64,000 bases of DNA from UBA10438 sp044238605 (lineage in GTDB: Bacteria > Bacteroidota > Ignavibacteria > Kapaibacteriales > Kapaibacteriaceae): positions 186,001 to 250,000 of the forward strand of contig JBIICY010000001.1 of NCBI GenBank assembly GCA_044238605.1. Reading direction: 5' to 3'. This document shows, in pieces, positions 42,187 to 50,259 of the stretch (position 1 is the first letter of the stretch; each line of letters starts with the position of its first letter). The notes below the pieces were generated by a model, which worked only from the letters and a program-made list of their open reading frames with translations, did no database searches and was not told where the DNA came from. Made by a program: the position numbers and the translations under genes.

Positions 42187-43356
42187 ATGAAGTTAACGAT
42201 CCTTATCGCCGCCGTATTGTTCTCCAGTACGGCGGCGTTTTCAATTCCGCAGTTCTCCGCGATATCCGGCAACCGCTGCATTAACTGTCACATAGCCCCT
42301 TCCGGCGGAGGTGTGCGTAATGATCTTGGATGGTATAGCTGGTATGATGTTGGACTTGTTCCGAGAACCAACGCGCTATTTAGCTGGTTCTATGACAGCG
42401 ACACATCGAATCAGTTCTTCGATGGGAAGCTCACCCTCGGCATGGACACTCGGATACAGAGCACACGCTCATTCACTAGCGCGAATTCACCGCGCAGGCT
42501 GTTCCCGATGCAGACGTCGTTCTACTCTGCATACATGCCGATTCCAGAGGTAACGATCGAAGGCTCTGTAAACCTTTCCACGATTGCTATCGGCAACCCG
42601 CCCCCGTACCCAGGCATGCGTGCTGCAGCCATCTCGGCCATCATTGCCCCCTCATTCTCACTACCGTCTCTTCGCATTGGCATGTTCCGACCCAACATTG
42701 GAATGCGCTATGACGATCATACGATGGCGCCATACTCCTACACGCTTTCTACGCAGCGCAGAACGGTGATTGCACCTGATTGGGCCGAAGCAGGAGCAGA
42801 GGTCTCCTATGAAGGCTTAAAGTGGCTCTCCCTTCAGGCTGGCGTGTTTGGGAGTCAGGGTTTAGCACAGGTAAAGATCTCGGACGGCAACGAGACGTTT
42901 TCCGTTGTGGACGGCAACCAACCTACAATTACGGCCCGCGCAGTTCTCTGGCCCCGTGCCTTTAAGGACAAATTGAATATGTGGTTCGGTGCATCACATC
43001 TTCAGAACAATGAGTTTGGAATCTCAAGCGCATTCAGCGGCATTGGGTTGAGTGATGAGTTCTCGCTTCTTCTCGACTACACACGTATGCACTATGATGA
43101 TCGCTTCACGTCGCAATCGCTCATGGCAGAGCTGATGTATTCAGCCACAACGTGGCTGTTTCCATATATCCGTGCAGAGAGATACCACACAGATCAGTAT
43201 CGGGCCCTCGGAACATACCTGAGCAACTCGGCAACAATCGGCGCTCAGATATTCCTGATGCCATATGTTGAATTGCGACCTGAATATCGGATCTGGGACA
43301 CGTGGATGACAGGATATACGTCTCGCTGGAACGTTCAACTTCATCTTTTCTATTGA
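42187..43356 (+). CDS. Outer-membrane beta-barrel with N-terminal monoheme c motif
   Basis: A 389-residue protein with a signal peptide (MKLTILIAAVLFSSTAAFS). Immediately after cleavage comes NRCINCHIAPSGGGVRNDLGW, a standard CXXCH heme site (Cys31, Cys34, His35). The rest has alternating amphipathic strands (TLGMDTRIQSTRSF, VTIEGSVNLSTIAI, FSLLLDYTRMHYDD, LMAELMYSATTWLFPYIRAERY) and ends with an aromatic LHLFY, typical of a 14- to 18-stranded porin-like barrel. A heme at the periplasmic mouth suggests electron transfer across the outer membrane, but that is inference. It lies 13 bases after the lipoprotein gene. Confidence 0.78.
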   Translation: MKLTILIAAVLFSSTAAFSIPQFSAISGNRCINCHIAPSGGGVRNDLGWYSWYDVGLVPRTNALFSWFYDSDTSNQFFDGKLTLGMDTRIQSTRSFTSANSPRRLFPMQTSFYSAYMPIPEVTIEGSVNLSTIAIGNPPPYPGMRAAAISAIIAPSFSLPSLRIGMFRPNIGMRYDDHTMAPYSYTLSTQRRTVIAPDWAEAGAEVSYEGLKWLSLQAGVFGSQGLAQVKISDGNETFSVVDGNQPTITARAVLWPRAFKDKLNMWFGASHLQNNEFGISSAFSGIGLSDEFSLLLDYTRMHYDDRFTSQSLMAELMYSATTWLFPYIRAERYHTDQYRALGTYLSNSATIGAQIFLMPYVELRPEYRIWDTWMTGYTSRWNVQLHLFY

Positions 43357-43373
43357 CCAACCTCGAGGGCGGA

Positions 43374-43679
43374 ATGCTTAACAAGATCCTTATCACTATC
43401 GGCCTGCTTGGCATTCTTGCAGGGGGCGGCCTGTGGATCAATGACGGCATGCATGTCTTTTCGAAAGACCGCGAAGAAGTTGTTCGCGAGTTCAAAGACG
43501 AACTCTTCGGCACCATCCGCCGCGAAATCGAATACATCCCAGCCTTCAAATTCGGCCTGCTTCCAGTAGATGCTACCATCAGCGACACACCCCGTTGCTA
43601 CGCCTTCGTTGGCGGAATGTCTCTTTCACTCATCGCATTCGGCCTCTGGCGCTCACGCAAATCCCCAAGCACACCCTAA
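43374..43679 (+). CDS. Small two-helix membrane protein
   Basis: A 101-residue protein beginning MLNKILITIGLLGILAGGGLW. I use the ATG at 43374, after a GGGCGGA ribosome site; the frame from 43302 overlaps the barrel gene. There is one helix at the N-terminus and one near 77-93 (GGMSLSLIAFGLW). Between them lies a charged loop of about 55 residues (SKDREEVVREFKDELFGTIRREIEY). No family recognised. It lies 17 bases after the barrel gene in the same direction. Confidence 0.65.
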   Translation: MLNKILITIGLLGILAGGGLWINDGMHVFSKDREEVVREFKDELFGTIRREIEYIPAFKFGLLPVDATISDTPRCYAFVGGMSLSLIAFGLWRSRKSPSTP

Positions 43680-43843
43680 CGTACCTATGTGTACCCCTGT
43701 GTACCCTCGTGTACCTAGTACCTCGTCCCTAGTCCCTAGTCCCCCGTCCCTAGTCCCTCGTCCCTAGTCCCTAGTCCCTCGTCCCTAGTCCCCCGTACCC
43801 AGTACCCAGTAATCAGTACCCTCGTACCCAGTCCCCTGCACCT
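43680..43843. repeat. C-rich 7-bp minisatellite with G-quadruplex potential
   Basis: The 164-base gap between the two-helix protein and the Rieske gene is almost entirely degenerate short repeats. The core (about 43720-43800) repeats GTCCCTA, GTCCCTC or GTCCCCC. The flanks repeat GTACCCA/GTACCT-like units. The minus strand has a long run of GGG tracts separated mostly by 4 bases (ACTA, ACGA), the classic pattern for an intramolecular G-quadruplex. No spacer structure or palindrome as in CRISPR. No ribosome site is evident before the Rieske ATG, which abuts the repeat. Confidence 0.88.
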
Positions 43844-44320
43844 ATGTCTTCTACCTCCTCTCGTCGATCGTTTCTTCAGCAGGCAGCAGCTTCTGTTGGT
43901 CTTGTTCTCTCCGCTACTGCCGTAGCAGGCCTCGTTGCAGGCTGCGAGAAGGACGAAACAACACCTGTTTCACCGGGTGCTTCCTATGATGTTTCCCTTG
44001 CCCCGTTCCCAGAGCTGGGTACTGTGGGCGGCATCATACAGACAACCGTTCCTGGCGTCAATAACGGCGAATTGGTCTTCATATCTCGCATCGACACCTC
44101 CACATTCGTTGTCTTCAGCACCATCTGCACGCATTCTGGATGCGGCGTAGACCTGCCGGTTGATGCTGCTGGCAACTGTGTTTGCCCCTGCCATAAGGCT
44201 GAATTTGCCCGTACGAATGGTGCTGTTCTCAAACAGCCCACCACGGGTTCTGCTACGGATCTGCCTCGGTTCTCGTGCGCGTATAATGCTTCCTCCAACG
44301 TTTTGACGATTACGGTATAA
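43844..44320 (+). CDS. Rieske 2Fe-2S lipoprotein with Tat signal
   Basis: A 158-residue protein. SRRSFLQQ is a twin-arginine signal, followed by a hydrophobic stretch and a lipobox (GLVAGC, Cys34), so it is probably exported folded and lipid-anchored. CTHSGC (Cys95, His97, Cys100) and CPCH (Cys114, Cys116, His117) are the complete Rieske site, with Cys100/Cys116 as the usual disulfide. That points to a high-potential respiratory-type cluster. No cytochrome b gene is adjacent. The neighbours are the heme-barrel and CX4CH lipoprotein genes, so an envelope electron-transfer role is likely. The minisatellite directly upstream may affect expression. Confidence 0.9.
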   Translation: MSSTSSRRSFLQQAAASVGLVLSATAVAGLVAGCEKDETTPVSPGASYDVSLAPFPELGTVGGIIQTTVPGVNNGELVFISRIDTSTFVVFSTICTHSGCGVDLPVDAAGNCVCPCHKAEFARTNGAVLKQPTTGSATDLPRFSCAYNASSNVLTITV

Positions 44321-44324
44321 TCTC

Positions 44325-45392
44325 GTGCAATTACAACCAGAGTACCACGATGCCGTGCGCGACGCGTTCTATGACGTTGTAGCTCAACACAGACACCTGT
44401 CATCGGCAATTGAACGCATGTTTCGCGATCTCAAACCCGATGCGGTTACAGCGCAGCAGATACGCGCAACGTTGTTTCAAGCTGTCCGATATGATGATGT
44501 TGATGCTGCCCTATCGGGAATCCTCGACGGCGTAGCAGATTCCTCAAAGGCATGCTTCCCTGATTGGCTGCGAGAAAGACTTGTTAGCGTCTTTGCAGAC
44601 GATGCACAACAGGTTATGTCTTCGATGCTCTGCGATGCACAAACATTTGTCCGCGTCAACACGCATCTCACCGACATCAGCACATGCAGCGCAGCGCTAG
44701 CCCCCTTCCAGCCTCTGCACATCGAAGGCGAGATGCTACGTATCGACAAGCCATTTGGGTTGTTCACGTCGGAGGCTTTTCAACGGGGCTGGTTCGAGCA
44801 GCAGGACATCAATTCTTACAAGGCGGCATGTGAACTACCGTGCAACCCAGGGATGCGTATCGTAGATGCCTGTGCGGGTGCAGGCGGAAAGGCACTTGTG
44901 TTTGCCAGTCACATGAAGAATAAGGGGCGCATCATTGCCCTGGACACGCAGGCATCAAAACTCGACGCTCTTCGTACGCGGGCTACGCGAGCAGGAATCG
45001 ACATCATCGAAACCCGCGAGATCACTACGACAAAGGTGGTGAAGAGACTTCATGAATCGGCAGACGGCGTCTTCATTGATGTTCCGTGTACGGGCACAGG
45101 AGTTCTTCGGCGAAATCCTGATATTCTTCACCGCATAACTGAAGATTCACTTCGGAATCTCGTCGGTATTCAGGCAGACGTTCTTCGCCGATCCGCACCA
45201 ATTGCTCGGGTTGGAGCATCCGTTGTGTACACCACATGCAGTGTTCTGCCAGAGGAAGGTTCTCTGCAGATACATGCCTTCCTCGACACTGAAACAGGCA
45301 AGAAGTTCTCGCTTCAGAACGAATGGTCTTCTGTGCCAAATGATGCAGGCGGAGACGGATTCTACGTAGCCCGACTGCGTCGCGAGGCTTGA
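44325..45392 (+). CDS. RsmB/NSUN-family RNA cytosine-C5 methyltransferase
   Basis: A 355-residue enzyme beginning with GTG at 44325. An N-terminal NusB-like helical region (1-140) precedes the catalytic domain. IVDACAGAGGKALVFASHMKNKGRIIALD is the SAM site. DVPCTGTGVLRRNPDILHR carries one catalytic Cys and TTCSVLPEEGS the other. The architecture matches RsmB, which makes m5C967 in 16S rRNA; other NSUN targets are possible. It lies 4 bases after the Rieske stop and 4 before the DCC gene. Confidence 0.88.
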   Translation: MQLQPEYHDAVRDAFYDVVAQHRHLSSAIERMFRDLKPDAVTAQQIRATLFQAVRYDDVDAALSGILDGVADSSKACFPDWLRERLVSVFADDAQQVMSSMLCDAQTFVRVNTHLTDISTCSAALAPFQPLHIEGEMLRIDKPFGLFTSEAFQRGWFEQQDINSYKAACELPCNPGMRIVDACAGAGGKALVFASHMKNKGRIIALDTQASKLDALRTRATRAGIDIIETREITTTKVVKRLHESADGVFIDVPCTGTGVLRRNPDILHRITEDSLRNLVGIQADVLRRSAPIARVGASVVYTTCSVLPEEGSLQIHAFLDTETGKKFSLQNEWSSVPNDAGGDGFYVARLRREA

Positions 45393-45396
45393 TCGG

Positions 45397-45774
45397 ATGT
45401 TTGCGCAGGGATCGGTCACAGTGATCTTTGACGGCATGTGCAATCTGTGCGATGCCACGGTACATCACCTTCAACGGTACGATAGCAACCGAATTCTGCG
45501 CTTTATCCCGTTCCAGGGTGAAGAAGGTACTCACCTGCTGCGTAACCATGGGATTATGGGTCCGCCAGATTCTGTGTACGTCGTTACGCCTTCGGGCGAC
45601 TTCTACACGGAAGACCTTGCCATGATCTTCCTCTTTACCCTGCTGAGAGGCTGGCACAAGCCCCTTGCCCTCGTGATCCAGGCCGTTCCTAGAGTGATAC
45701 GGCGTCCAGCGTACCGTTGGATGTCGCGCAACCGGTACGCAATGTTCGGCAAGCGGGAAACCTGCCGGGTCTAA
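45397..45774 (+). CDS. DCC-family thiol-disulfide oxidoreductase (DUF393)
   Basis: A 125-residue thioredoxin-like protein. VTVIFDGMCNLCDATVHHLQRYD contains the DGxCxxC that names the family (PF04134). FIPFQGEEG and the VYVVTPSGDFYTEDLAM strand follow, and the C-terminal RYAMFGKRETCRV matches the usual YRxxCR-like end with Lys-Arg-Glu-Thr variation. Redox activity is expected from the CxxC but the substrate is not known. It is translationally close to the RsmB-like gene. Confidence 0.92.
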   Translation: MFAQGSVTVIFDGMCNLCDATVHHLQRYDSNRILRFIPFQGEEGTHLLRNHGIMGPPDSVYVVTPSGDFYTEDLAMIFLFTLLRGWHKPLALVIQAVPRVIRRPAYRWMSRNRYAMFGKRETCRV

Positions 45775-45781
45775 CAATCCC

Positions 45782-45811
45782 TTGCAAATCCCCTCTGGTT
45801 CGGTATCTTTG
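45782..45811 (+). promoter_or_regulatory. Bacteroidota-type promoter of rpoZ
   Basis: TTG (45782-45784), 19-base spacer, TATCTTTG (45804-45811). This is the best match to the -33/-7 consensus in the window. Expected start near 45817, about a 35-base leader, then TTGGGAG and the ATG at 45852. Confidence 0.75.
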
Positions 45812-45851
45812 CCGTCCTTGTCAAAACTGAACCCATTTGGGAGTCTCGCAC

Positions 45852-46175
45852 ATGAGTACCTACATCGTCAATCCAGTCAAAGTCCGCATGGACGAATCAG
45901 CCAAAGGCTCGATCTATAAGTCTATCGTTGCCATGGGGTTGCGCTCACGTCAGATCAACGACCAAATCAAGACGCAGATCTCTGAGCGTCTTGCAGACGT
46001 TATCGTAGACACCGACGAGGCGGAAGGTCCAAACGCAGACCAGATCGCTATCAGCAAGGAATTCGATCTTCTTCCAAAGCCAACATTTATGGCGATGAAG
46101 GAGATGACGGATGGCCAGATTCACGTGCGCACAGAGCCCCTTCCTGTTGCAGCGCCTTCTGTTCCAGAGGAATAA
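45852..46175 (+). CDS. rpoZ: RNA polymerase omega subunit, Bacteroidota type
   Basis: A 107-residue protein starting MSTYIVNPVKVRMDE; a further in-frame ATG at 45837 lies upstream of the ribosome site. GSIYKSIVAMGLRSRQINDQIKTQI matches the omega core helix that clamps the beta' C-terminus. The acidic C-terminal tail is variable, as usual. Omega assists polymerase assembly and ppGpp response. A hairpin follows the stop before coaBC, the common gene order rpoZ-coaBC, which supports the assignment. Confidence 0.85.
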   Translation: MSTYIVNPVKVRMDESAKGSIYKSIVAMGLRSRQINDQIKTQISERLADVIVDTDEAEGPNADQIAISKEFDLLPKPTFMAMKEMTDGQIHVRTEPLPVAAPSVPEE

Positions 46176-46194
46176 TCCAATTACGAAGAGTATG

Positions 46195-46226
46195 AAGAGC
46201 CATCCGGTCCTGCCGCGATGGCTCTT
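46195..46226 (+). terminator. Hairpin between rpoZ and coaBC
   Basis: AAGAGCCATC (46195-46204), 12-base loop, GATGGCTCTT (46217-46226), then GTTGTCTT. A perfect 10-bp stem 19 bases after rpoZ and 8 bases before the coaBC ATG. It is either a leaky terminator or an attenuator, since no separate coaBC promoter is evident. Confidence 0.6.
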
Positions 46227-46234
46227 GTTGTCTT

Positions 46235-47584
46235 ATGAACATCCTGCTTGGAATCACCGGTAGCGTTTCGGCGTACAAAACACCCTGGCTTGTGAGAGAT
46301 CTTCGCAAGGCCGGGCACAACGTGCGCGTAATCATGACGCCGTCAGCACGGCAGTTCGTTGCCCCGTTGGCCCTAGAAGCAGTCTCACTGCATCCGGTGA
46401 TCATTGATCCATATGACCCTTCCATTCAGGAAGGGGGCTCCTGGCACGTGCATCTTGCACAGTGGGCCGATGTGATCTGCATAGCCCCGTGCTCGGCTAC
46501 CACCCTGGCACGTCTAGCCACAGGCCTCTGCGACACGGCACTTATGACCGTGGTATGCTCCAGAACACCGGATACCGAGCTGTACGTGTTCCCTGCGATG
46601 GACACCGACATGTGGCTGCAGCCCTCCACCAAGCGCAACGTAGACCAACTCCGCTCAGACGGAGTTATCGTCATCGATCCCGAATCCGGCGAGCTCGCCT
46701 CCGGCCTTGTTGGCCAAGGACGGTTGCCCGAGATCGCAAAGATCATCAAAACATTGGTAGGGGCGAGCCGGTGGCTCGCCCGACACAATAACATCGAAGC
46801 CCGACACAACATCCTTCCAGAGCGGGCGGACATCCTTCCAGAGCGGGCGGACATCCTTCCAGAGCGGGCGGACATCCTTCCAGAGCGGGCGGACACCCTT
46901 CCAGAGCGGGCGGACATCCTTCCAGAGCGGGCGAGCCACCGGCTCGCCCCTACAAGTGTTGTGATTACTGCTGGCCCAACACATGAGCGCATCGATGCCG
47001 TACGGTCGATTGTTAATCATGCAACGGGCACAATGGGCTTTGCCCTTGCAGAGGCTGCGCAAAAGCGAGGCTATCTTGTTACGCTTGTGACGGGGCCAAC
47101 ATCGCTGCCTACACCATTTGGTGTGGAGCGCATCGATGTTGTGAGTGCTCAGCAGATGTACGATGCTGTGATGCGACATACAGATTCGGATGTCTTCATC
47201 ATGGCAGCGGCCGTGGCAGACTTCACGCCGGCAGAACCGTCAGATCGGAAGATCAAGAAGGAGGCGATAGGCGATGATCTTTCGATTACCCTGACGCGCA
47301 CGCGCGACATCCTTGCAGCAGTTGGCAAGAGCAAGAAAGAGCATCAGCGTGTTATCGGATTTGCTCTAGAATCAGACAACTTGCTCGAGAATGCCCATCG
47401 AAAGCTGGAATCGAAGAATGCTGATATGATCGTTGCAAACGAGGCGGGCAAAGCCGATAGCGGATTTGGCACCGGACAGAACACCATAACGATCGTTACT
47501 AAACACGCTCAACCACTGAGCTACCCTGCAATGTCAAAACGAGCCTGCGCCGAGGTAATTCTCGATGCATTGGAGAAGCTGTGA
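46235..47584 (+). CDS. coaBC: Bifunctional phosphopantothenoylcysteine decarboxylase/synthetase CoaBC, with inserted repeat
   Basis: A 449-residue enzyme joining cysteine to phosphopantothenate (CoaB) and decarboxylating the product (CoaC). ITGSVSAYKTPWLVRDLRKAGHNV and WHVHLAQWADVICIAPCSATTLA (active His) and PAMDTDMW form CoaC; Asp replaces the Asn of the E. coli PAMN, as I recall for Bacteroidota. CoaB begins at SVVITAGPTHERIDAVRSIVNHATGTMGFALA with KIKKEA and ANEAGKADSGFG later. Between them, residues 175-239 are an insert made by a palindromic repeat element, with six ILPERAD-type heptads. The open frame is intact, so the enzyme is probably functional. Its stop overlaps the next gene (GTGA). 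Confidence 0.92.
   Translation: MNILLGITGSVSAYKTPWLVRDLRKAGHNVRVIMTPSARQFVAPLALEAVSLHPVIIDPYDPSIQEGGSWHVHLAQWADVICIAPCSATTLARLATGLCDTALMTVVCSRTPDTELYVFPAMDTDMWLQPSTKRNVDQLRSDGVIVIDPESGELASGLVGQGRLPEIAKIIKTLVGASRWLARHNNIEARHNILPERADILPERADILPERADILPERADTLPERADILPERASHRLAPTSVVITAGPTHERIDAVRSIVNHATGTMGFALAEAAQKRGYLVTLVTGPTSLPTPFGVERIDVVSAQQMYDAVMRHTDSDVFIMAAAVADFTPAEPSDRKIKKEAIGDDLSITLTRTRDILAAVGKSKKEHQRVIGFALESDNLLENAHRKLESKNADMIVANEAGKADSGFGTGQNTITIVTKHAQPLSYPAMSKRACAEVILDALEKL
46757..46953. repeat. Palindromic mini-element with 21-bp tandem repeats inside coaBC
   Basis: A 25-bp sequence at 46757-46781 is repeated exactly in inverted orientation at 46929-46953. Each copy itself contains a near palindrome (9-bp arms GGGCGAGCC / GGCTCGCCC around GGT). 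Between them are two copies of GCCCGACACAA and six 21-bp tandem units (about 46810-46932; core CTTCCAGAGCGGGCGGACAT), of which one differs by a single base. The tandem period is a multiple of three, so copy-number change keeps the frame. No transposase. It resembles REP-like or Rickettsia-palindromic-element-type insertions in coding sequence. Confidence 0.93.
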
Positions 47585-49515
47585 TATCACTATCGAACAT
47601 TACCGTAGACTTTGGAACCCGCGTCCTGTTCAAGGGCGTGAGCTTTCTCATCAAGTTTGGAGACCGCATTGGTCTTGTCGGCCGCAATGGAGCTGGCAAA
47701 TCAACGATGCTCAGTATCATCGCCGGTGAACGCCAGGGAACATCAGGAGATGTGTCACGTCAGAACGGAATCCGTGTAGGGTTCCTCTCGCAGGACCTCA
47801 CACTAGACGTTACCAAAACTCTGCGTGAGACTGCGATGCAGGCCTTTGAGGAAGTGCTTGCACTGCACGATGAGATCGACCGCATCCAGCATCAGCTGGA
47901 GACACGCACGGACTACGAGTCCGACGACTACATGAAGCTCGTGCAGCGCCTCACAGATGCAAATGATCTCTATGCGCGCCGAGGCGGCCTTACGATGCAG
48001 GCAGACATCGAGCAGATCCTCACGGGTCTTGGATTTGAGCGCGAACAACTCGACAACCCCCTCACGATGTTCTCAGGGGGCTGGCAGATGCGCGCAGAGC
48101 TCGGACGTCTGCTGCTGCAGCGTCCAGACTGTCTGCTGCTGGACGAGCCCACGAATCACCTTGATATCGATTCTGTGCGATGGCTCGAAGATTTTCTTTC
48201 GAACTACGAAGGCGCAGTTGTTCTGATTTCGCACGACAGAACGTTTCTTGATAACATCACGAATCGTACAATCGAGATCACCAAGAACAAGGTCTACGAC
48301 ATCCCAGCATCATATTCCGACTACGAAGAGATCCGCGCAGAGCGCATGGAGCAGCAGCGAGCAATGGCTGCACGACAGAGCCGAGAGCGTGACAGGATGC
48401 AGAAGTGGATTGATAAATTCAAGTACAAAGCATCGCTCGCCTCACGCGCGCAGTCACGCATCAAAGCGCTGCAGCGGATGGAAGTGATTGAGGTAGACGA
48501 CCAGGACACATCGTCGATTCACTTCTCATTTCCGCCAGCACCCCGTTCTGGACGCGTCGTTGTTGAATGCACCAACATCCAGAAGAACTATGGCGACAAG
48601 CGCGTTCTCCGCGGTGTAGACTTTGTGCTCGAGCGCGGCGAAAAGATTGCTTTTATCGGCAAGAACGGCGAAGGCAAGACAACGCTTGCTAAGATTATTG
48701 CCGGTGCAGAGCACCTTACCGGCGGCAACGTGCAGGTTGGGCATGCCACATCGATTGGATACTACGCTCAGCACCAGGCTGATCTTATGGACGGACACCA
48801 AACAGTGTACGAGATCATGGAGCAGGCCTCGCCCCCTGAAATGCGCTCGCGTCTGCGCACATTGCTTGGTGCATTTCTGTTCAAGGGAGACGACATCAAC
48901 AAGCGTGTTGGCGTGCTGAGCGGTGGTGAAAAGTCACGCCTTGCCCTTGCCCGTCTACTACTGCAGCCATACAACCTTCTGATCCTTGACGAGCCAACGA
49001 ACCACTTAGACATGCTCTCCAAGGAAGTGCTCAAGGAAGCTCTGCTTGCCTATGATGGAGCCATGATCGTGGTTTCTCACGACCGTGACTTCCTCGACGG
49101 ACTTACAGAAAAGATCATTGCCTTTCGCATGGGAACGCTCAAAGAGTATGAAGGAGACGTTGACGCCTACCTTAAGCTCCTGGGTGATCCGCATGTACAG
49201 AATGCACCGCCCCCTACCGAGATCCCATTAAAGCATGCGCCAGCCGCCGACGACAAGCCTTTAGTGCTGAGCCGCGAAGAACAGAAGGCGATAGAGCGCG
49301 AAAAACGCAAAGCAGAACGGCGCATTGCTGAAATCGAAAAGCAGATTGGCGTGCAGGAGAAGATGATCGCAGACCTAGAGGTTATTCTTGCAGATCCTGA
49401 GCTATATAAAGACCCCGTGAAGCAGCATAAGAGCACAACATCATACGAAACAGCTAAGAAAGTCGTCGCTTCGCTTACAGATGAGTGGGCAACACTCATG
49501 GAAGTTTTATCATAA
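47581..49515 (+). CDS. ABC-F family ribosome-associated ATPase
   Basis: A 644-residue protein starting with GTG, overlapping the coaBC stop by 4 bases. Two ATPase domains lack membrane helices. The first has GRNGAGKST, FSGGWQMRAELGRLLLQRPDCLLLDEPTNHLD; the second GKNGEGKTT, LSGGEKSRLALARLLLQPYNLLILDEPTNHLD. The linker (MEQQRAMAARQSRERDRMQKWIDKFKYKASLASRAQSR) is the P-site tRNA-interaction motif of ABC-F proteins. A C-terminal coiled coil (KAIEREKRKAERRIAEIEKQI) resembles Uup/YdiF. These act on the translating ribosome; no resistance role can be inferred. Confidence 0.93.
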   Translation: MISLSNITVDFGTRVLFKGVSFLIKFGDRIGLVGRNGAGKSTMLSIIAGERQGTSGDVSRQNGIRVGFLSQDLTLDVTKTLRETAMQAFEEVLALHDEIDRIQHQLETRTDYESDDYMKLVQRLTDANDLYARRGGLTMQADIEQILTGLGFEREQLDNPLTMFSGGWQMRAELGRLLLQRPDCLLLDEPTNHLDIDSVRWLEDFLSNYEGAVVLISHDRTFLDNITNRTIEITKNKVYDIPASYSDYEEIRAERMEQQRAMAARQSRERDRMQKWIDKFKYKASLASRAQSRIKALQRMEVIEVDDQDTSSIHFSFPPAPRSGRVVVECTNIQKNYGDKRVLRGVDFVLERGEKIAFIGKNGEGKTTLAKIIAGAEHLTGGNVQVGHATSIGYYAQHQADLMDGHQTVYEIMEQASPPEMRSRLRTLLGAFLFKGDDINKRVGVLSGGEKSRLALARLLLQPYNLLILDEPTNHLDMLSKEVLKEALLAYDGAMIVVSHDRDFLDGLTEKIIAFRMGTLKEYEGDVDAYLKLLGDPHVQNAPPPTEIPLKHAPAADDKPLVLSREEQKAIEREKRKAERRIAEIEKQIGVQEKMIADLEVILADPELYKDPVKQHKSTTSYETAKKVVASLTDEWATLMEVLS

Positions 49516-49536
49516 GAGTTATAAAGGGGGCATGAA

Positions 49537-50259
49537 ATGCTTCGCATCCTTACCTGCATCGTAGCGATGTTTGCCTTGCATCAGGCTGTATCGGCACAGT
49601 CCGAAAACACTAGCACACGGGTTATCAAGATTCTTGGAGAGGCCAGTGCAACGTTCTTTCCGGATCAAGCAGATGTATCAATCGGCGTTGAAACGTCTGG
49701 GAAGAATGTCGCCGACATCAAGCGTGATAACGACCAACGCGTGAAGGCTGTCGTTGCATCTCTCAGTGCTCTCGGCATACCACAGAAAGATATCCAGACA
49801 CAGGATGTTTCTGTTAGCCCCGTGTATGACTGGAGTGACAGTCGGCGCAAGTTTCTGCGATATGAAATGCGCAACAGCGTCAGGATTCGCATCACCGACC
49901 TCTCAAAGCTGCAATCTGTTATCGACAATGGCCTGCAGGAAGGCAGCAACATTCTCAATTCTGTGGCGTTCAGTATCTCACGCCGAGACCAGATCAAAGA
50001 CTCTTTGCAGGTAGTTGCTGCCCGTAATGCAAAGATTCAAGCAGCGGCTGTTGCTTCAGCCGTGAATGCCCAGGTTGGTAAAGTAATCAGCATTGATCTG
50101 ATACTTCCTCGCGGAGGGCGCTTAGACGATCAGGACTACGATGCAGCACAACGAATGACAATGGCCAGGGCCGACAATACAGAGTCAACATCAACCCCTG
50201 TCTTCCCCGAAGAAGTCAAGCTTAGTTCAGTTGTACTTGTTACTTTTGAGCTCGAATGA
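49537..50259 (+). CDS. SIMPL-domain (DUF541) periplasmic protein
   Basis: A 240-residue protein with a signal peptide (MLRILTCIVAMFALHQAVSAQ). IKILGEASATFFPDQADVSIGVETSGKNV starts the SIMPL/DUF541 domain. The SALGIPQKDIQTQDVSVSPVYDW and GLQEGSNILNSVAFSISRRD segments follow in the usual order. Homologues form ring-like periplasmic oligomers; the function is unknown. AAAGGGGGC 6 bases before the ATG acts as ribosome site and is also a copy of the dispersed motif. The stop overlaps the next start (ATGA). Confidence 0.9.
   Translation: MLRILTCIVAMFALHQAVSAQSENTSTRVIKILGEASATFFPDQADVSIGVETSGKNVADIKRDNDQRVKAVVASLSALGIPQKDIQTQDVSVSPVYDWSDSRRKFLRYEMRNSVRIRITDLSKLQSVIDNGLQEGSNILNSVAFSISRRDQIKDSLQVVAARNAKIQAAAVASAVNAQVGKVISIDLILPRGGRLDDQDYDAAQRMTMARADNTESTSTPVFPEEVKLSSVVLVTFELE

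Noticed and set aside
43680..43843. CRISPR or tRNA remnants in the repeat-rich gap
   Set aside because: Simple 7-bp degenerate repetition without spacers or cloverleaf features.
46810..46932. CRISPR-like array
   Set aside because: Units of 21 bp are directly contiguous with no unique spacers and lie in a coding sequence. No cas genes in the window.
46426..46992. Minus-strand open frame across the coaBC repeat encoding similar GRMSAR-type repeats
   Set aside because: It exists only because the element is an inverted repeat with 21-bp units, so both strands stay open. No start signal; it lies inside coaBC.
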